Source: Klenkia sp. PcliD-1-E
Lineage (GTDB): Bacteria > Actinomycetota > Actinomycetes > Mycobacteriales > Geodermatophilaceae
NCBI RefSeq assembly: GCF_024124375.1
Contig: NZ_JAMXRZ010000033.1
Span: 1-36,514 of the forward strand
Reading direction: 5' to 3'
Length of the DNA stretch: 36,514 nt
Positions 1 to 7,224 of the stretch are shown here, piece by piece. Within the stretch, counting starts at the first letter, position 1; each line of letters opens with the position of its first letter. The notes under the pieces are model-generated. The model saw nothing but the letters and a program-made list of their open reading frames with translations, was not told where the DNA came from and did not search any database. Made by a program: the position numbers and the translations under genes.

Positions 1-1113
1 GCCGCGGTCGCGGCGAAGGTGCCCTACCTGGAGTCCCTCGGCGTCCGGTACCTGCACCTGATGCCGCTGCTCACCCCCGGCCCGCCGCCCAACGACGGCC
101 GCTCCGCGGTGGCCGACCACGGCGGCTCGGCGACCACGGCGGCAGCGCAGAACGTCGTCATCACCGACCCGCAGGACGCCACCTCGGCGACCGCCGCGGC
201 CGCGAAGGCCGCCCCCAGCGTGGTCACCGTGTACGTGACCAGCGGGCAGAGCGCCGGCTCCGGGTCGGGCGTGGTGATGAGCGCCGACGGCTACGTGCTG
301 ACCAACAACCACGTGGTCACCCTGGACAGCAGCACCGACCAGGCGACGGTCCAGGTGACGACGTCGGACGGCACCCTCTACGACGCCACGGTCGTGGGCA
401 CCGACCCGACCTCGGACCTCGCGGTGATCAAGCTCGAGGGTGCCTCGGGGCTGACCCCGGCCACCTTCGCCGACTCGAGCAAGGTGCAGGTGGGCGACCA
501 GGCGGTCGCCATCGGCGCCCCGCTGGGGCTGTCCAACACCGTCACCACCGGCATCGTGAGCGCCCTGGACCGTGCGGTCTCCACCGGCTCGGACCAGAAC
601 ACCACGGTCATCGACGCCATCCAGACCGACGCCGCGATCAACCCGGGCAACTCCGGCGGCGCGCTGGTCGACGCCGCCGGCGAGGTGATCGGCATCAACT
701 CCGCGATCGCCTCGGTGGCCAACCAGAGCTCGCAGGAGCAGCAGAGCGGCAACATCGGGGTCGGCTTCGCCATCCCGTCCGACACCGCCCAGCGGGTCGC
801 CCAGCAGATCATCCAGACCGGCAGCGCCACCCACGCGCTGCTGGGGGTGAGTGCGCAGACCGCCGCGGAGCAGGGCTCCGAGGTCGGCGAGGGCGCGAAG
901 GTGGCCCAGGTCGCCGACGGTGGTCCGGCCGCGCAGGCCGGGATCCAGGTCGGCGACGTCATCACCGCGGTCGGCAGCCGGGAGATCTCCACCGCGACCG
1001 ACCTGACCGCCGCGGTGCGCAGCGCCTCGCCGGGGCAGAAGGTCACCCTGACCGTCCGCCGGGGCAGCAGCACCGAGCAGGTCGACGTCACGCTGGGCAC
1101 GGCGTCCAGCTAG
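1..1113 (+). CDS. S1C (HtrA/DegP-like) serine protease with PDZ domain, 5'-truncated and chimeric N-terminus
   Basis: Trypsin-fold HtrA-type protease, a family that degrades or guards misfolded extracytoplasmic proteins. The reading frame is open to the window edge, so the true start lies outside or is the GTG at 19. Numbering from that GTG, the triad is His98 (TNNHVV), Asp133 (TSDLAV) and Ser212 (GNSGG), with one C-terminal PDZ domain at about residues 275-360. Actinobacterial homologues normally have a cytoplasmic tail and a transmembrane anchor before the protease domain. Here that part is missing. Residues 1-35 instead resemble GH13 amylosucrases (YLHLMPLL, then PNDG and AVAD), joined in frame to an ordinary protease linker near residue 36. 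This could be a real fusion or deletion, or an assembly join. The protease assignment is firm; whether the protein is exported is not. Confidence 0.85.
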   Translation, partial: AAVAAKVPYLESLGVRYLHLMPLLTPGPPPNDGRSAVADHGGSATTAAAQNVVITDPQDATSATAAAAKAAPSVVTVYVTSGQSAGSGSGVVMSADGYVLTNNHVVTLDSSTDQATVQVTTSDGTLYDATVVGTDPTSDLAVIKLEGASGLTPATFADSSKVQVGDQAVAIGAPLGLSNTVTTGIVSALDRAVSTGSDQNTTVIDAIQTDAAINPGNSGGALVDAAGEVIGINSAIASVANQSSQEQQSGNIGVGFAIPSDTAQRVAQQIIQTGSATHALLGVSAQTAAEQGSEVGEGAKVAQVADGGPAAQAGIQVGDVITAVGSREISTATDLTAAVRSASPGQKVTLTVRRGSSTEQVDVTLGTASS

Positions 1114-1123
1114 GTGACCTGCT

Positions 1124-1187
1124 GGAACGGCCCGGCTGCAGGGCCCCGCGGCACGCGCAACGTGCCGTGGGGGCAGTCGGGTCCTTC
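1124..1187 (+). repeat. Structured intergenic repeat, copy 1
   Basis: It starts GGAACGG and ends TCCTTC, like the copies at 24587 and 27464. The outer stem is CCCGGCTGC (1131-1139) with GCAGTCGGG (1173-1181), 9 pairs including one G-T. The inner hairpin is CGGCACG (1149-1155) with CGTGCCG (1161-1167). It lies 10 nt after the protease stop codon. Stem sequences differ between copies but pairing is kept. Confidence 0.7.
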
Positions 1188-1189
1188 TC

Positions 1190-1223
1190 GGGGGCCGGTA
1201 CCGCGACCGCGGTACCGGCCCCC
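1190..1223. terminator. GC-rich perfect 16-bp hairpin
   Basis: The arms 1190-1205 and 1208-1223 are perfectly complementary (GGGGGCCGGTACCGCG and its complement) around AC. There is no T-tract, as is usual in high-GC actinobacteria. It sits between the protease gene and the DUF445 gene and probably ends protease transcription. It ends 7 nt before the -10 box of the DUF445 gene. Confidence 0.65.
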
Positions 1224-1229
1224 GCTGCA

Positions 1230-1235
1230 TAGCCT
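1230..1235 (+). promoter_or_regulatory. -10 box of a leaderless promoter for the DUF445 gene
   Basis: TAGCCT lies 6 nt before the GTG at 1242, so transcription would begin at or very near the start codon. No Shine-Dalgarno sequence is visible. Confidence 0.5.
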
Positions 1236-1241
1236 GGGCCG

Positions 1242-2510
1242 GTGGCTCCCCCCGTCCCGCTGACCGGCGCGCTCGACGACCCGGCCCGCGCACGGGACCT
1301 GCGGCGGATGAAGACCCTGGCCACCGGGCTGTTCGGAGCCGCTGCCCTGGTCTACCTGGCCTGCGTGGTGTGGGGCGGGGACCGCACCTGGGTCGGTTAC
1401 GTCGAGGCCACCGCCGAGGCCTCCATGGTCGGTGCCCTGGCCGACTGGTTCGCCGTCACCGCGCTGTTCCGGCACCCGCTGCGGCTGCCCATCCCCCACA
1501 CCGCGGTCATCCCGCGCAAGAAGGACCAGATCGGCACCAGCCTGGGTGCGTTCGTGCAGGAGAACTTCCTGACCGCCGCGGTGGTCTCCGAGCGGCTGGC
1601 GACCGTCGACGTCCCCGGCCGGATCGGGGACTTCCTGGCCGCGCCGGGCCGCGCCCAGCGGCTGGCCGGGGACGCCGGGGTCGCCGTCCGGGCGCTGTTC
1701 GACCTGCTGGACGACGACGTCGTGCAGGAGGCGCTGGGGTCGCTGGTGGACCGCAAGGCGCGCGAGACCCCCGCCGCGCCCGTGCTGGCCCGGGTCATCG
1801 AGGCCGTGGTGGAGGGCGACAAGCACCAGGACGTGCTCTCGGCCGGGTTGACCGGGCTGGCCGGGTTCCTGCGCGACAACCGGGCGCTGTTCCGGGCGCA
1901 GCTGTCCGACGCCTCGCCGGTGTGGGTGCCCGACTGGGTCGACGACCGGGTGTTCGTGCGGGCCTTCGACGGGGTGCAGCGGTTCCTGGCCGAGGTGGGG
2001 GCGGACCCGCAGCACGAGCTGCGTCGCTCCTACGACGCCCGGCTGCGCGCCTACGTGCAGGCGCTGCGCACCGACCCGGCCACCGCGGCCAAGGTGGAGG
2101 ACGCCAAGGCCGACCTGCTCGACCACCCGGCGGTGCGCACCTGGTCGGCCGGCCTGTGGGGCACCGCGAAGGCCGCGCTGCTGGCCGCCGCCGACGACCC
2201 GGACTCCGCGCTGCGGGCCCGGGTGGGCGACCTGCTGCTGCGCGCCGCCCGGATGCTTCAGGAGGACGAGCAGGTGCGGGCGACCGTGCAGGAGCAGGCG
2301 GTGCGCGCGGCCCGCTGGGCGGTCACCCGGTTCAGCGGCGACGCCGCCGAGCTGGTCAGCACCACGGTGGCCCGGTGGGACACCGAGGAGACCAGCCGGC
2401 GGATCGAGCTGCAGGTGGGCCGGGACCTGCAGTGGATCCGGGTCAACGGCACCGTCGTGGGTGGCCTGGCCGGGCTGGTCATCCACACCGTCGGCCAGCT
2501 GATCGGCTGA
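1242..2510 (+). CDS. DUF445 family membrane-anchored protein (YjiN-like)
   Basis: A 422-residue protein of the DUF445 family, of unknown function. One hydrophobic segment (about residues 26-44) is followed by the family's best-conserved stretch (ASMVGALADWFAVTALFRHPL, then PHTAVIP.KKDQIG, about 60-95). A long, helix-rich, charged C-terminal part follows, and a second hydrophobic glycine-rich stretch lies at the extreme C-terminus (VVGGLAGLVIHTVGQLI). The topology suggests a hairpin-like or tail-anchored protein with its bulk on one side of the membrane. The GTG start is supported by the -10 box just upstream and by the lack of a ribosome-binding site. It is a stand-alone gene bounded by strong hairpins on both sides. 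Family assignment is secure; no cellular role can be given. Confidence 0.85.
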   Translation: MAPPVPLTGALDDPARARDLRRMKTLATGLFGAAALVYLACVVWGGDRTWVGYVEATAEASMVGALADWFAVTALFRHPLRLPIPHTAVIPRKKDQIGTSLGAFVQENFLTAAVVSERLATVDVPGRIGDFLAAPGRAQRLAGDAGVAVRALFDLLDDDVVQEALGSLVDRKARETPAAPVLARVIEAVVEGDKHQDVLSAGLTGLAGFLRDNRALFRAQLSDASPVWVPDWVDDRVFVRAFDGVQRFLAEVGADPQHELRRSYDARLRAYVQALRTDPATAAKVEDAKADLLDHPAVRTWSAGLWGTAKAALLAAADDPDSALRARVGDLLLRAARMLQEDEQVRATVQEQAVRAARWAVTRFSGDAAELVSTTVARWDTEETSRRIELQVGRDLQWIRVNGTVVGGLAGLVIHTVGQLIG

Positions 2511-2569
2511 CCGGTCCACCGAGCGGCGACCAGCCCACCGAGCGGCATGGATCAGGTGGGACGGGCAAC

Positions 2570-2609
2570 GTGCATCCTCCGCCACCGGCGTCCGTGGCGG
2601 AGGATGCAC
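2570..2609. terminator. Perfect 16-bp hairpin between converging genes
   Basis: The arms GTGCATCCTCCGCCAC (2570-2585) and its exact complement (2594-2609) flank an 8-nt loop. It lies between the DUF445 gene (plus) and the cupin gene (minus), so it can act as a bidirectional terminator. A second small palindrome, GATCAGCT-G-AGCTGATC, follows at 2613-2629. Its half-site GATCAGCT recurs at 2645-2652 across the cupin stop codon. Confidence 0.7.
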
Positions 2610-2646
2610 CGTGATCAGCTGAGCTGATCCACGCCGCGGCCGGTGA

Positions 2647-3018
2647 TCAGCTCAGCGCGAAGCCCGACCACCGGAAGCCCGGCGAGACCACGCAGCTGAC
2701 CAGCACCTCGTCGGCGGCCGGCGCGGTGGCCTGCGGCACGCCGGCGGGGACCAGGGTCTGCGGGTGCGCGGCGTCCAGCACCACCCGCTCCTCCCCCACG
2801 TGCAGCTCGAGCGCACCGGGACCGTGCCAGAGCCACAGCTCGTCGGCGTCCACGGTGTGCCGGGCCGAGGACTCCCCCGGCGCCAGGAGGAACAGGATCG
2901 CGGTGGCCTGCGGGCGGCCACCGCCCCCGGGCGGCCCCGTCCAGGTGCGCCGGAACCACCCGCCCTCCGGGTGCGGCGCGAGGTCCAGCCGCTGCGCCGT
3001 CGCCGGCCGCGCGGTCAC
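2647..3018 (-). CDS. Cupin-fold protein, DUF985 family
   Basis: A protein of 123 residues beginning GTG. The start is chosen because this GTG overlaps the rlmB stop codon by 4 nt (GTGA), indicating translational coupling. A longer frame reading back into rlmB encodes arginine-rich nonsense. DUF985 cupins carry an N-terminal [10 protein letters not shown] motif (about residues 12-21), a strand pair with [17 protein letters not shown], and a terminal [12 protein letters not shown]. All three are present. The His in ARHT, the Asp/Glu pair after it and the His in LWHG could form a metal or ligand site. Family members are single-domain beta-barrels without an agreed reaction. It is co-transcribed with cysS and rlmB, but that context does not reveal a substrate. 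Confidence 0.8.
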   Translation of the reverse strand: MTARPATAQRLDLAPHPEGGWFRRTWTGPPGGGGRPQATAILFLLAPGESSARHTVDADELWLWHGPGALELHVGEERVVLDAAHPQTLVPAGVPQATAPAADEVLVSCVVSPGFRWSGFALS

Positions 3019-3977
3019 CGTCGGGCGGAGGCCGCGGCGTAGAGGGCGATGGAGGCCGCGACGCTGACGTTGAGCGACTCGGTGTCCTTGGTCATCGGGA
3101 TGCGGACGACGACGTCGCACCGCTCGCGCACCAGCCGGGAGAGGCCCGCGCCCTCGGCCCCGACCACCAGCGCGACCGGGTCGGCGAAGCCGTCGTAGGC
3201 GTGCAGGTCGACGTCGCCGTCACCGGCCAGGCCGACCGTCTGCAGGCCGGCGTCCTGGTAGGCGGCCAGCGTGCGGGCCAGGTTGACGGCACGCGCCACC
3301 CGCACCCGCGCGGCGGCGCCGGCGGAGGTGCGCCAGGCCGAGGCGGTCATGCCGACCGCGCGCCGCTGCGGCACGACCACGCCGTGCGCGTCGAACGCCG
3401 CGGCCGAGCGCACGACCGCGCCCAGGTTGCGGGGGTCGGTGACGCCGTCCAGGGCCACCACCAGCGGGGGCCGCCCGGCGTCGCGCGCGACGTCGAGCAG
3501 GTCGTCGGGGTGGGCGTAGTCGTAGGGCGGGACCATCAGCCCGATGCCCTGGTGCAGGGCGCCGTCGCTCATCCGGTCGAACTCCGCGCGGCCCACCTCC
3601 AGCAGCGGCAGGCCGCGGTCGGCGGCCAGCTGCACGGCCTCGGCGATCCGCTCGTCGGTGCCGCCGCGGCTGCCGTCGCCGGTGACGACGTACAGCGCCT
3701 GCGCCGGGATGGCGGCGCGCAGTGCCTCCACGACCGGGTTGCGACCCAGCAGCAGCTCGGGCTGCTCCTCGTTGCGCTTGGCCACCCGGGCCCGGTTGTC
3801 CCGCCGCGCGGCGGCGGCCTTGGCCTTCCTGAACGCCGGGTGGTAGGGCCGGTCCTCGGCCTTGGGGGTGTTGCCGCGCCCGGCCAGACCCCGGCGCCCG
3901 TGCCCGCCGGTGCCGGCGGTGGCGCCCTTCTTGCCCGCGCCGCTCGTGCGGCCGCGGCGCTGGCTGTTGCCTGCCAT
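3015..3977 (-). CDS. rlmB: 23S rRNA 2'-O-ribose methyltransferase RlmB (SpoU/TrmH family)
   Basis: SAM-dependent SPOUT methyltransferase expected to methylate the ribose of G2251 in the 23S rRNA P-loop. The 320-residue protein has a basic, glycine/arginine-rich N-terminal extension (about 1-75) common in actinobacteria, a substrate-binding domain starting at [11 protein letters not shown], and the SPOUT core. The core has motif 1 [16 protein letters not shown], motif 2 [13 protein letters not shown] and motif 3 IPM...[14 protein letters not shown], which form the knotted SAM pocket. ATG is preceded by GGAGAGAAG. It lies 25 nt downstream of cysS, the same order as M. tuberculosis Rv3580c-Rv3579c, and overlaps the cupin gene by 4 nt. 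The assignment is firm at family level; the exact target G2251 is by homology. Confidence 0.93.
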   Translation of the reverse strand: MAGNSQRRGRTSGAGKKGATAGTGGHGRRGLAGRGNTPKAEDRPYHPAFRKAKAAAARRDNRARVAKRNEEQPELLLGRNPVVEALRAAIPAQALYVVTGDGSRGGTDERIAEAVQLAADRGLPLLEVGRAEFDRMSDGALHQGIGLMVPPYDYAHPDDLLDVARDAGRPPLVVALDGVTDPRNLGAVVRSAAAFDAHGVVVPQRRAVGMTASAWRTSAGAAARVRVARAVNLARTLAAYQDAGLQTVGLAGDGDVDLHAYDGFADPVALVVGAEGAGLSRLVRERCDVVVRIPMTKDTESLNVSVAASIALYAAASARR

Positions 3978-4002
3978 CAGTCTTCTCTCCGTGCTGTCCG
4001 GC

Positions 4003-5403
4003 TCACCGGGAGAGCTCCCAGCGGGGGCCGGACGGGGTGTCCTCGACGACGACGCCGAGGGTGGTCAGCTGGTCGCGGATCGCGTCCGCGGCCGCGTAGT
4101 CCTTGCGGGCCCGGGCGGCGGCGCGCTGGTCCAGCGCCAGCCGCACCAACCCGTCGGTGACCTCGGCCAGCCGGTCGTCGGCCCCACCGGCGGCCCACTG
4201 CGGGTCCAGCGGGTCCAGGCCCAGGACGCCGAGCATCGCCCGCACCGCGCCGAGCTCGGCGGCCACCGCCGCGTCGTCGCCGTCGGCCAGGGCGGTGTTC
4301 CCGGCCCGGGCGTGCTCGTGGGCGACGGCGACCGCGGCCGGCGTCCCCAGGTCGTCGTCGAGCGCGGCGACGAAGGCGTCGGGCAGCCGGCCGCCCTCGA
4401 CCGTGCCGACCCGTTCGGCGGCGCGGCGGACGAAGGACTCCAGCCGGCGGTAGGCGGCGCCGGCCTCGGCCAGCGCGGCGTCGGTGAACTCGATGGTCGA
4501 CCGGTAGTGCGGGGCGACGAGGTAGTAGCGCAGCTCCACCGGGCGGACCCGGGTGACGACCTCGTCGACCAGGGCGGTGTTGCCCATCGACTTGCTCATC
4601 TTCTCCCCGCCCAGGGTGACCCAGCCGTTGTGCAGCCAGTACCGGGTGAACGGGTCGCCGGCGGCGCGGGACTGCGCCTGCTCGTTCTCGTGGTGCGGGA
4701 AGCGCAGGTCCAGCCCGCCGCCGTGGATGTCGAACTCCTCGCCCAGGTACTTGTGCGCCATGGCCGAGCACTCCAGGTGCCAGCCCGGCCGCCCACGGCC
4801 CCAGGGGGTGTCCCAGGAGGCGGTGGCCGGGTCGGTGGGCTTGTGCGCCTTCCACAGCGCGAAGTCGCGGGGGTCGCGCTTGAGGTCGTCGGTGTCGGCG
4901 TCGCCGGCGGGCTGCAGGTCCTCGAGCTTCTGCCCGGTGAGCTCGCCGTAGGACGGCCACGACCGGACGTCGAAGTACACGTCGCCGCCGGCGGCGTAGG
5001 CGTGCCCGCGCTCGACCAGCCGGCCGATCATCTCCACCATCTCGGGCACGTGGCCGGTGGCCCGGGGCTCGTAGGTGGGCGGCAGGGTGCCCAGCACCTG
5101 GTAGGCGCGGGTGCAGGCCAGCTCGTTGCGGTAGGCCCAGTCCCACCACTCCGTGCCGGACGCTGCGGCCTTGGTCAGGATCTTGTCGTCGACGTCGGTG
5201 ACGTTGCGGACGAAGGTGACCTCCAGGCCCTGCGCGGTGAACCAACGGCGCAGCACGTCGAAGGCCAGCGCGGCGCGGACGTGGCCGATGTGCGGGGGGC
5301 CCTGGACGGTGAGCCCGCAGACGTACATCGACACCCGGCCGGCCCGCAGGGGGGTGAAGTCGCGCACGGCGTGCGCGGCCGAGTCGTACAGCCGGAGGTC
5401 CAC
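4003..5403 (-). CDS. cysS: Cysteinyl-tRNA synthetase
   Basis: Class I aminoacyl-tRNA synthetase that charges tRNA-Cys; 466 residues, the usual length. The HIGH motif is literal (PHIGH, about residues 37-41) and KMSKS is literal (about 266-270). Zinc ligands are the early Cys in MYVCG (C29), the Cys in LECSAMAH and the His/Glu of FPHHENE. The C-terminal DALR-type helical domain and anticodon-binding tail are present, ending WELSR. The start is the GTG at 5403, giving the conserved [12 protein letters not shown]. The frame runs further upstream, but that is antisense to the neighbouring plus-strand gene. TAGACT lies 7 nt before this GTG, indicating a leaderless mRNA. It heads the cysS-rlmB-cupin operon. 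Confidence 0.96.
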   Translation of the reverse strand: MDLRLYDSAAHAVRDFTPLRAGRVSMYVCGLTVQGPPHIGHVRAALAFDVLRRWFTAQGLEVTFVRNVTDVDDKILTKAAASGTEWWDWAYRNELACTRAYQVLGTLPPTYEPRATGHVPEMVEMIGRLVERGHAYAAGGDVYFDVRSWPSYGELTGQKLEDLQPAGDADTDDLKRDPRDFALWKAHKPTDPATASWDTPWGRGRPGWHLECSAMAHKYLGEEFDIHGGGLDLRFPHHENEQAQSRAAGDPFTRYWLHNGWVTLGGEKMSKSMGNTALVDEVVTRVRPVELRYYLVAPHYRSTIEFTDAALAEAGAAYRRLESFVRRAAERVGTVEGGRLPDAFVAALDDDLGTPAAVAVAHEHARAGNTALADGDDAAVAAELGAVRAMLGVLGLDPLDPQWAAGGADDRLAEVTDGLVRLALDQRAAARARKDYAAADAIRDQLTTLGVVVEDTPSGPRWELSR

Positions 5404-5410
5404 CGCCGGG

Positions 5411-5416
5411 AGTCTA
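5411..5416 (-). promoter_or_regulatory. -10 box of leaderless cysS promoter
   Basis: On the minus strand, TAGACT is followed by 7 nt and then the cysS GTG. The same hexamer precedes disA at 21713. Confidence 0.55.
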
Positions 5417-5463
5417 CGGATGGGCGGTCCGACGCCGGTTCCGGTGCGGGCGTGCGGGCTCAG

Positions 5464-5469
5464 TAACGT
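5464..5469 (+). promoter_or_regulatory. -10 box of leaderless promoter for the IspD-like gene
   Basis: TAACGT lies 7 nt before the ATG at 5477. With the cysS box it forms a compact divergent promoter pair inside a 73-bp gap. Confidence 0.45.
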
Positions 5470-5476
5470 GAAGAGG

Positions 5477-6133
5477 ATGCCCACGCCCGGCGCCTCCGCG
5501 CCCTCCCGCGGCCCCGCCCGGGGCACCGGCCTGCTCGGCCTGGTCGTGGAGAACCCCGCCGGCATCCCGGGGCTGCGCCTGCAGGGCCGGCCGCTGCTGG
5601 GCCACGGGGTCGACACCCTCGGCGCGGTGGCGACGCTGCAGGTCCGGGTGCTGGGCCGGGGCACCGCCGGGGCGCTCGGCCTGCACCCCGGGGAGCACTG
5701 GCGGTCGCTGGCCACCGAGGGCCTGGTGCTGCACGACGCGCTGTGCCCGCTCCTGCCGGCGTCGGCGGTCCGGGAGGCGGTGCAGCTGCTGGCCGCGGCC
5801 GGCCCCCGGGGGGTGGTGGTCGGCGTCCGGCCGGTCACCGACACGGTCAAGGAGGTCGTCGACGGCGCCGTGGTGGGCACCGTCGACCGGGACGCGCTCA
5901 GCGCACTGGCCTCCCCCGTCGCGGTGGGCGCCGGACTGCTCGACGCGCTGGCGGCGCGGTTGCCGACCGCCGGCGGGCTGGCCGACCTGACCGCGGTGCT
6001 CGAGGCGCTGGACGGCCTGGGCACGGTGGTGCCCTTCGAGGTGCCCTCGGCCGGGCGGCGGCTCACCGACGCCGACGACGTCGTCCTGATGGAGTGCCTG
6101 CACGGGCTGCGCGGCCGGCTCCGGGAACGCTGA
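5477..6133 (+). CDS. Degenerate IspD-like protein, probable pseudoenzyme
   Basis: A 218-residue protein that keeps the scaffold of 2-C-methyl-D-erythritol 4-phosphate cytidylyltransferase (IspD) but lacks its catalytic parts. Recognisable pieces are [12 protein letters not shown] (37-48), LHDALCPLL (85-93, where IspD has HDAARPL), PVTDTVKEV (119-127, an intact IspD signature), [11 protein letters not shown] (134-144), and a C-terminal stretch ending [13 protein letters not shown], like IspD's nucleotide-loop helix. The glycine-rich CTP loop with its Arg and Lys is gone ([11 protein letters not shown] in its place), the Arg of DAAR is lost, and TPQxF is replaced. The frame is intact with normal codon use, so it looks selected rather than decayed. 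A more conventional IspD/TarI-type gene lies only 0.3 kb away on the other strand. Binding or regulatory function is possible but unproven. Confidence 0.75.
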   Translation: MPTPGASAPSRGPARGTGLLGLVVENPAGIPGLRLQGRPLLGHGVDTLGAVATLQVRVLGRGTAGALGLHPGEHWRSLATEGLVLHDALCPLLPASAVREAVQLLAAAGPRGVVVGVRPVTDTVKEVVDGAVVGTVDRDALSALASPVAVGAGLLDALAARLPTAGGLADLTAVLEALDGLGTVVPFEVPSAGRRLTDADDVVLMECLHGLRGRLRER

Positions 6134-6136
6134 GCC

Positions 6137-6448
6137 TCAGCGGCCGCGGATGAGCGTGCCGAGCTCGGCGAGCAGCTTGCCGGGCTGGCGCAGCAGCGCC
6201 CCGGGCAGCTCGCGGGCGAAGCGCAGCGGGTCGCGGCGGGCACGGCGGGCCATCCGCACCGGCTTGCTGGTCACCCGGTGCTCGAGGTCGTGCAGGTAGC
6301 CGGTCAGCATCGAGCGGGGCACGACCTCCACGACGTGGCCGCAGGCGGTGCAGGTGGTGGTGGCCAGCAGCCGGCCCACGTGCCGCAGCTCGTGCTCCAC
6401 GGTGCGCCCGCAGGCGGTGCAGGTCAGCTCGGCGTACTCCTGCTCCAC
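6137..6448 (-). CDS. Small zinc-ribbon protein
   Basis: A protein of 103 residues with two CxxC knuckles (CTAC near residues 10-13 and CTAC near 33-36), spaced as in a rubredoxin-like zinc ribbon. A basic, helical C-terminal half follows (about 55-103, many Arg, ending LIRGR). It begins at GTG one base after the stop of the IspD-type gene, so it is the last gene of the PTS/SAF/IspD gene string. The next gene is convergent with a 3-nt gap. I recognise no named family. The ribbon plus basic tail fits a nucleic-acid- or protein-binding accessory role, which is inference only. Confidence 0.7.
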   Translation of the reverse strand: MEQEYAELTCTACGRTVEHELRHVGRLLATTTCTACGHVVEVVPRSMLTGYLHDLEHRVTSKPVRMARRARRDPLRFARELPGALLRQPGKLLAELGTLIRGR

Positions 6449-6449
6449 G

Positions 6450-7202
6450 TCAGCTCCCCCCTGCCGCTCCGGGTCCCAGCCGGCGGACGTCGAACGAGGA
6501 CCGCGCGAGCAGCGCCTCGGCGAGGAACAGGTCCTCGGCGTATGTGATCTTGATGTTGGTCGAGCTGCCGGGCACGTTGCAGATGCGCACCCCGGGGGCG
6601 AACCGCTCGATGCTCGCGGCGGTGTCCGAGCCCTCGAAGCCGGCGTCCGCGGCGGCCCGGTAGGCCGCCACCAGCTCGCGGGCGGTGAACCCCTGCGGGG
6701 TCTGCACGCCGACGGCCTCCCCGGCGCGGACGGCGAGCCCGTCGCGGTGCAGCAGGCCCGGCTGTCGGCGGCCGGGGACCGCCCCGCCGTGCTGGCGGGC
6801 GGCCGCGGCGACGTCGCGGAACAGGCCCGGACCGCTCAGCGGGCGGGCGGCGTCGTGGATGAGCACCACGTCCACCTCCCCCCGCTCGATCGACGGCAGC
6901 AGCTCCTGCACCGCTGCCCACTCCGAGGCGTGCCGGCTGGCTCCCCCGACGACGACGCGGACGTCGCGGCCGGCCGCCTCGCGGGCCAGCACTGTGTGCG
7001 CGGCCTCGACCTCGTCGGCCCGCACGACCAGCACCACGGGCCCGATGCCGGGGTCGTGCGCGGTGGCGTCCAGGGTCCAGACGAACACCCGCCGGCCGGC
7101 CAGCGGCAGGAACACCTTGTTGGTGCGGTGCCCCGTCCGCGAACCGGTCCCCGCCGCGAGCAGCACGAGGGCTGCCCGCGGCGGGGACGGGTCACGCGTC
7201 AC
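6450..7202 (-). CDS. ispD: IspD/TarI-type cytidylyltransferase
   Basis: Predicted to join CTP to a sugar-alcohol phosphate: 2-C-methyl-D-erythritol 4-phosphate in the MEP isoprenoid pathway, or ribitol 5-phosphate in TarI relatives. The 250-residue protein has the CTP loop AAGTGSRTG plus NKVFLPL (16-34, catalytic Arg and Lys kept), GGASRHASEW (87-95), HDAARPL (116-122), VGVQTPQGF (164-172), and the C-terminal DTAASIER with NIKIT.AEDLFLAEALL (216-231). The usual PVxDTxK substrate motif is absent, replaced by PGRRQPGLLHRDG (143-155). It follows the SAF dehydrogenase by 22 nt and precedes the zinc ribbon by 1 nt, so it belongs to the PTS gene string rather than sitting between carD and ispF as usual. 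It may still be the only IspD of the genome; the specificity is open. Confidence 0.8.
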   Translation of the reverse strand: MTRDPSPPRAALVLLAAGTGSRTGHRTNKVFLPLAGRRVFVWTLDATAHDPGIGPVVLVVRADEVEAAHTVLAREAAGRDVRVVVGGASRHASEWAAVQELLPSIERGEVDVVLIHDAARPLSGPGLFRDVAAAARQHGGAVPGRRQPGLLHRDGLAVRAGEAVGVQTPQGFTARELVAAYRAAADAGFEGSDTAASIERFAPGVRICNVPGSSTNIKITYAEDLFLAEALLARSSFDVRRLGPGAAGGS

Positions 7203-7224
7203 CCGGCCAGCGTAGGGCCCGGGC

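Noticed and set aside
3862-5466. Plus-strand open frame of 534 codons
   Set aside because: Antisense to rlmB and cysS, both well-supported genes; Val/Gly-rich with no recognisable motif.
5404-6243. Long N-terminal extension of cysS
   Set aside because: The open frame continues upstream, but the extra 280 residues are Ser/Arg/Pro-rich, antisense to the IspD-like gene, and not part of cysteinyl-tRNA synthetases. A leaderless promoter sits just before GTG 5403.
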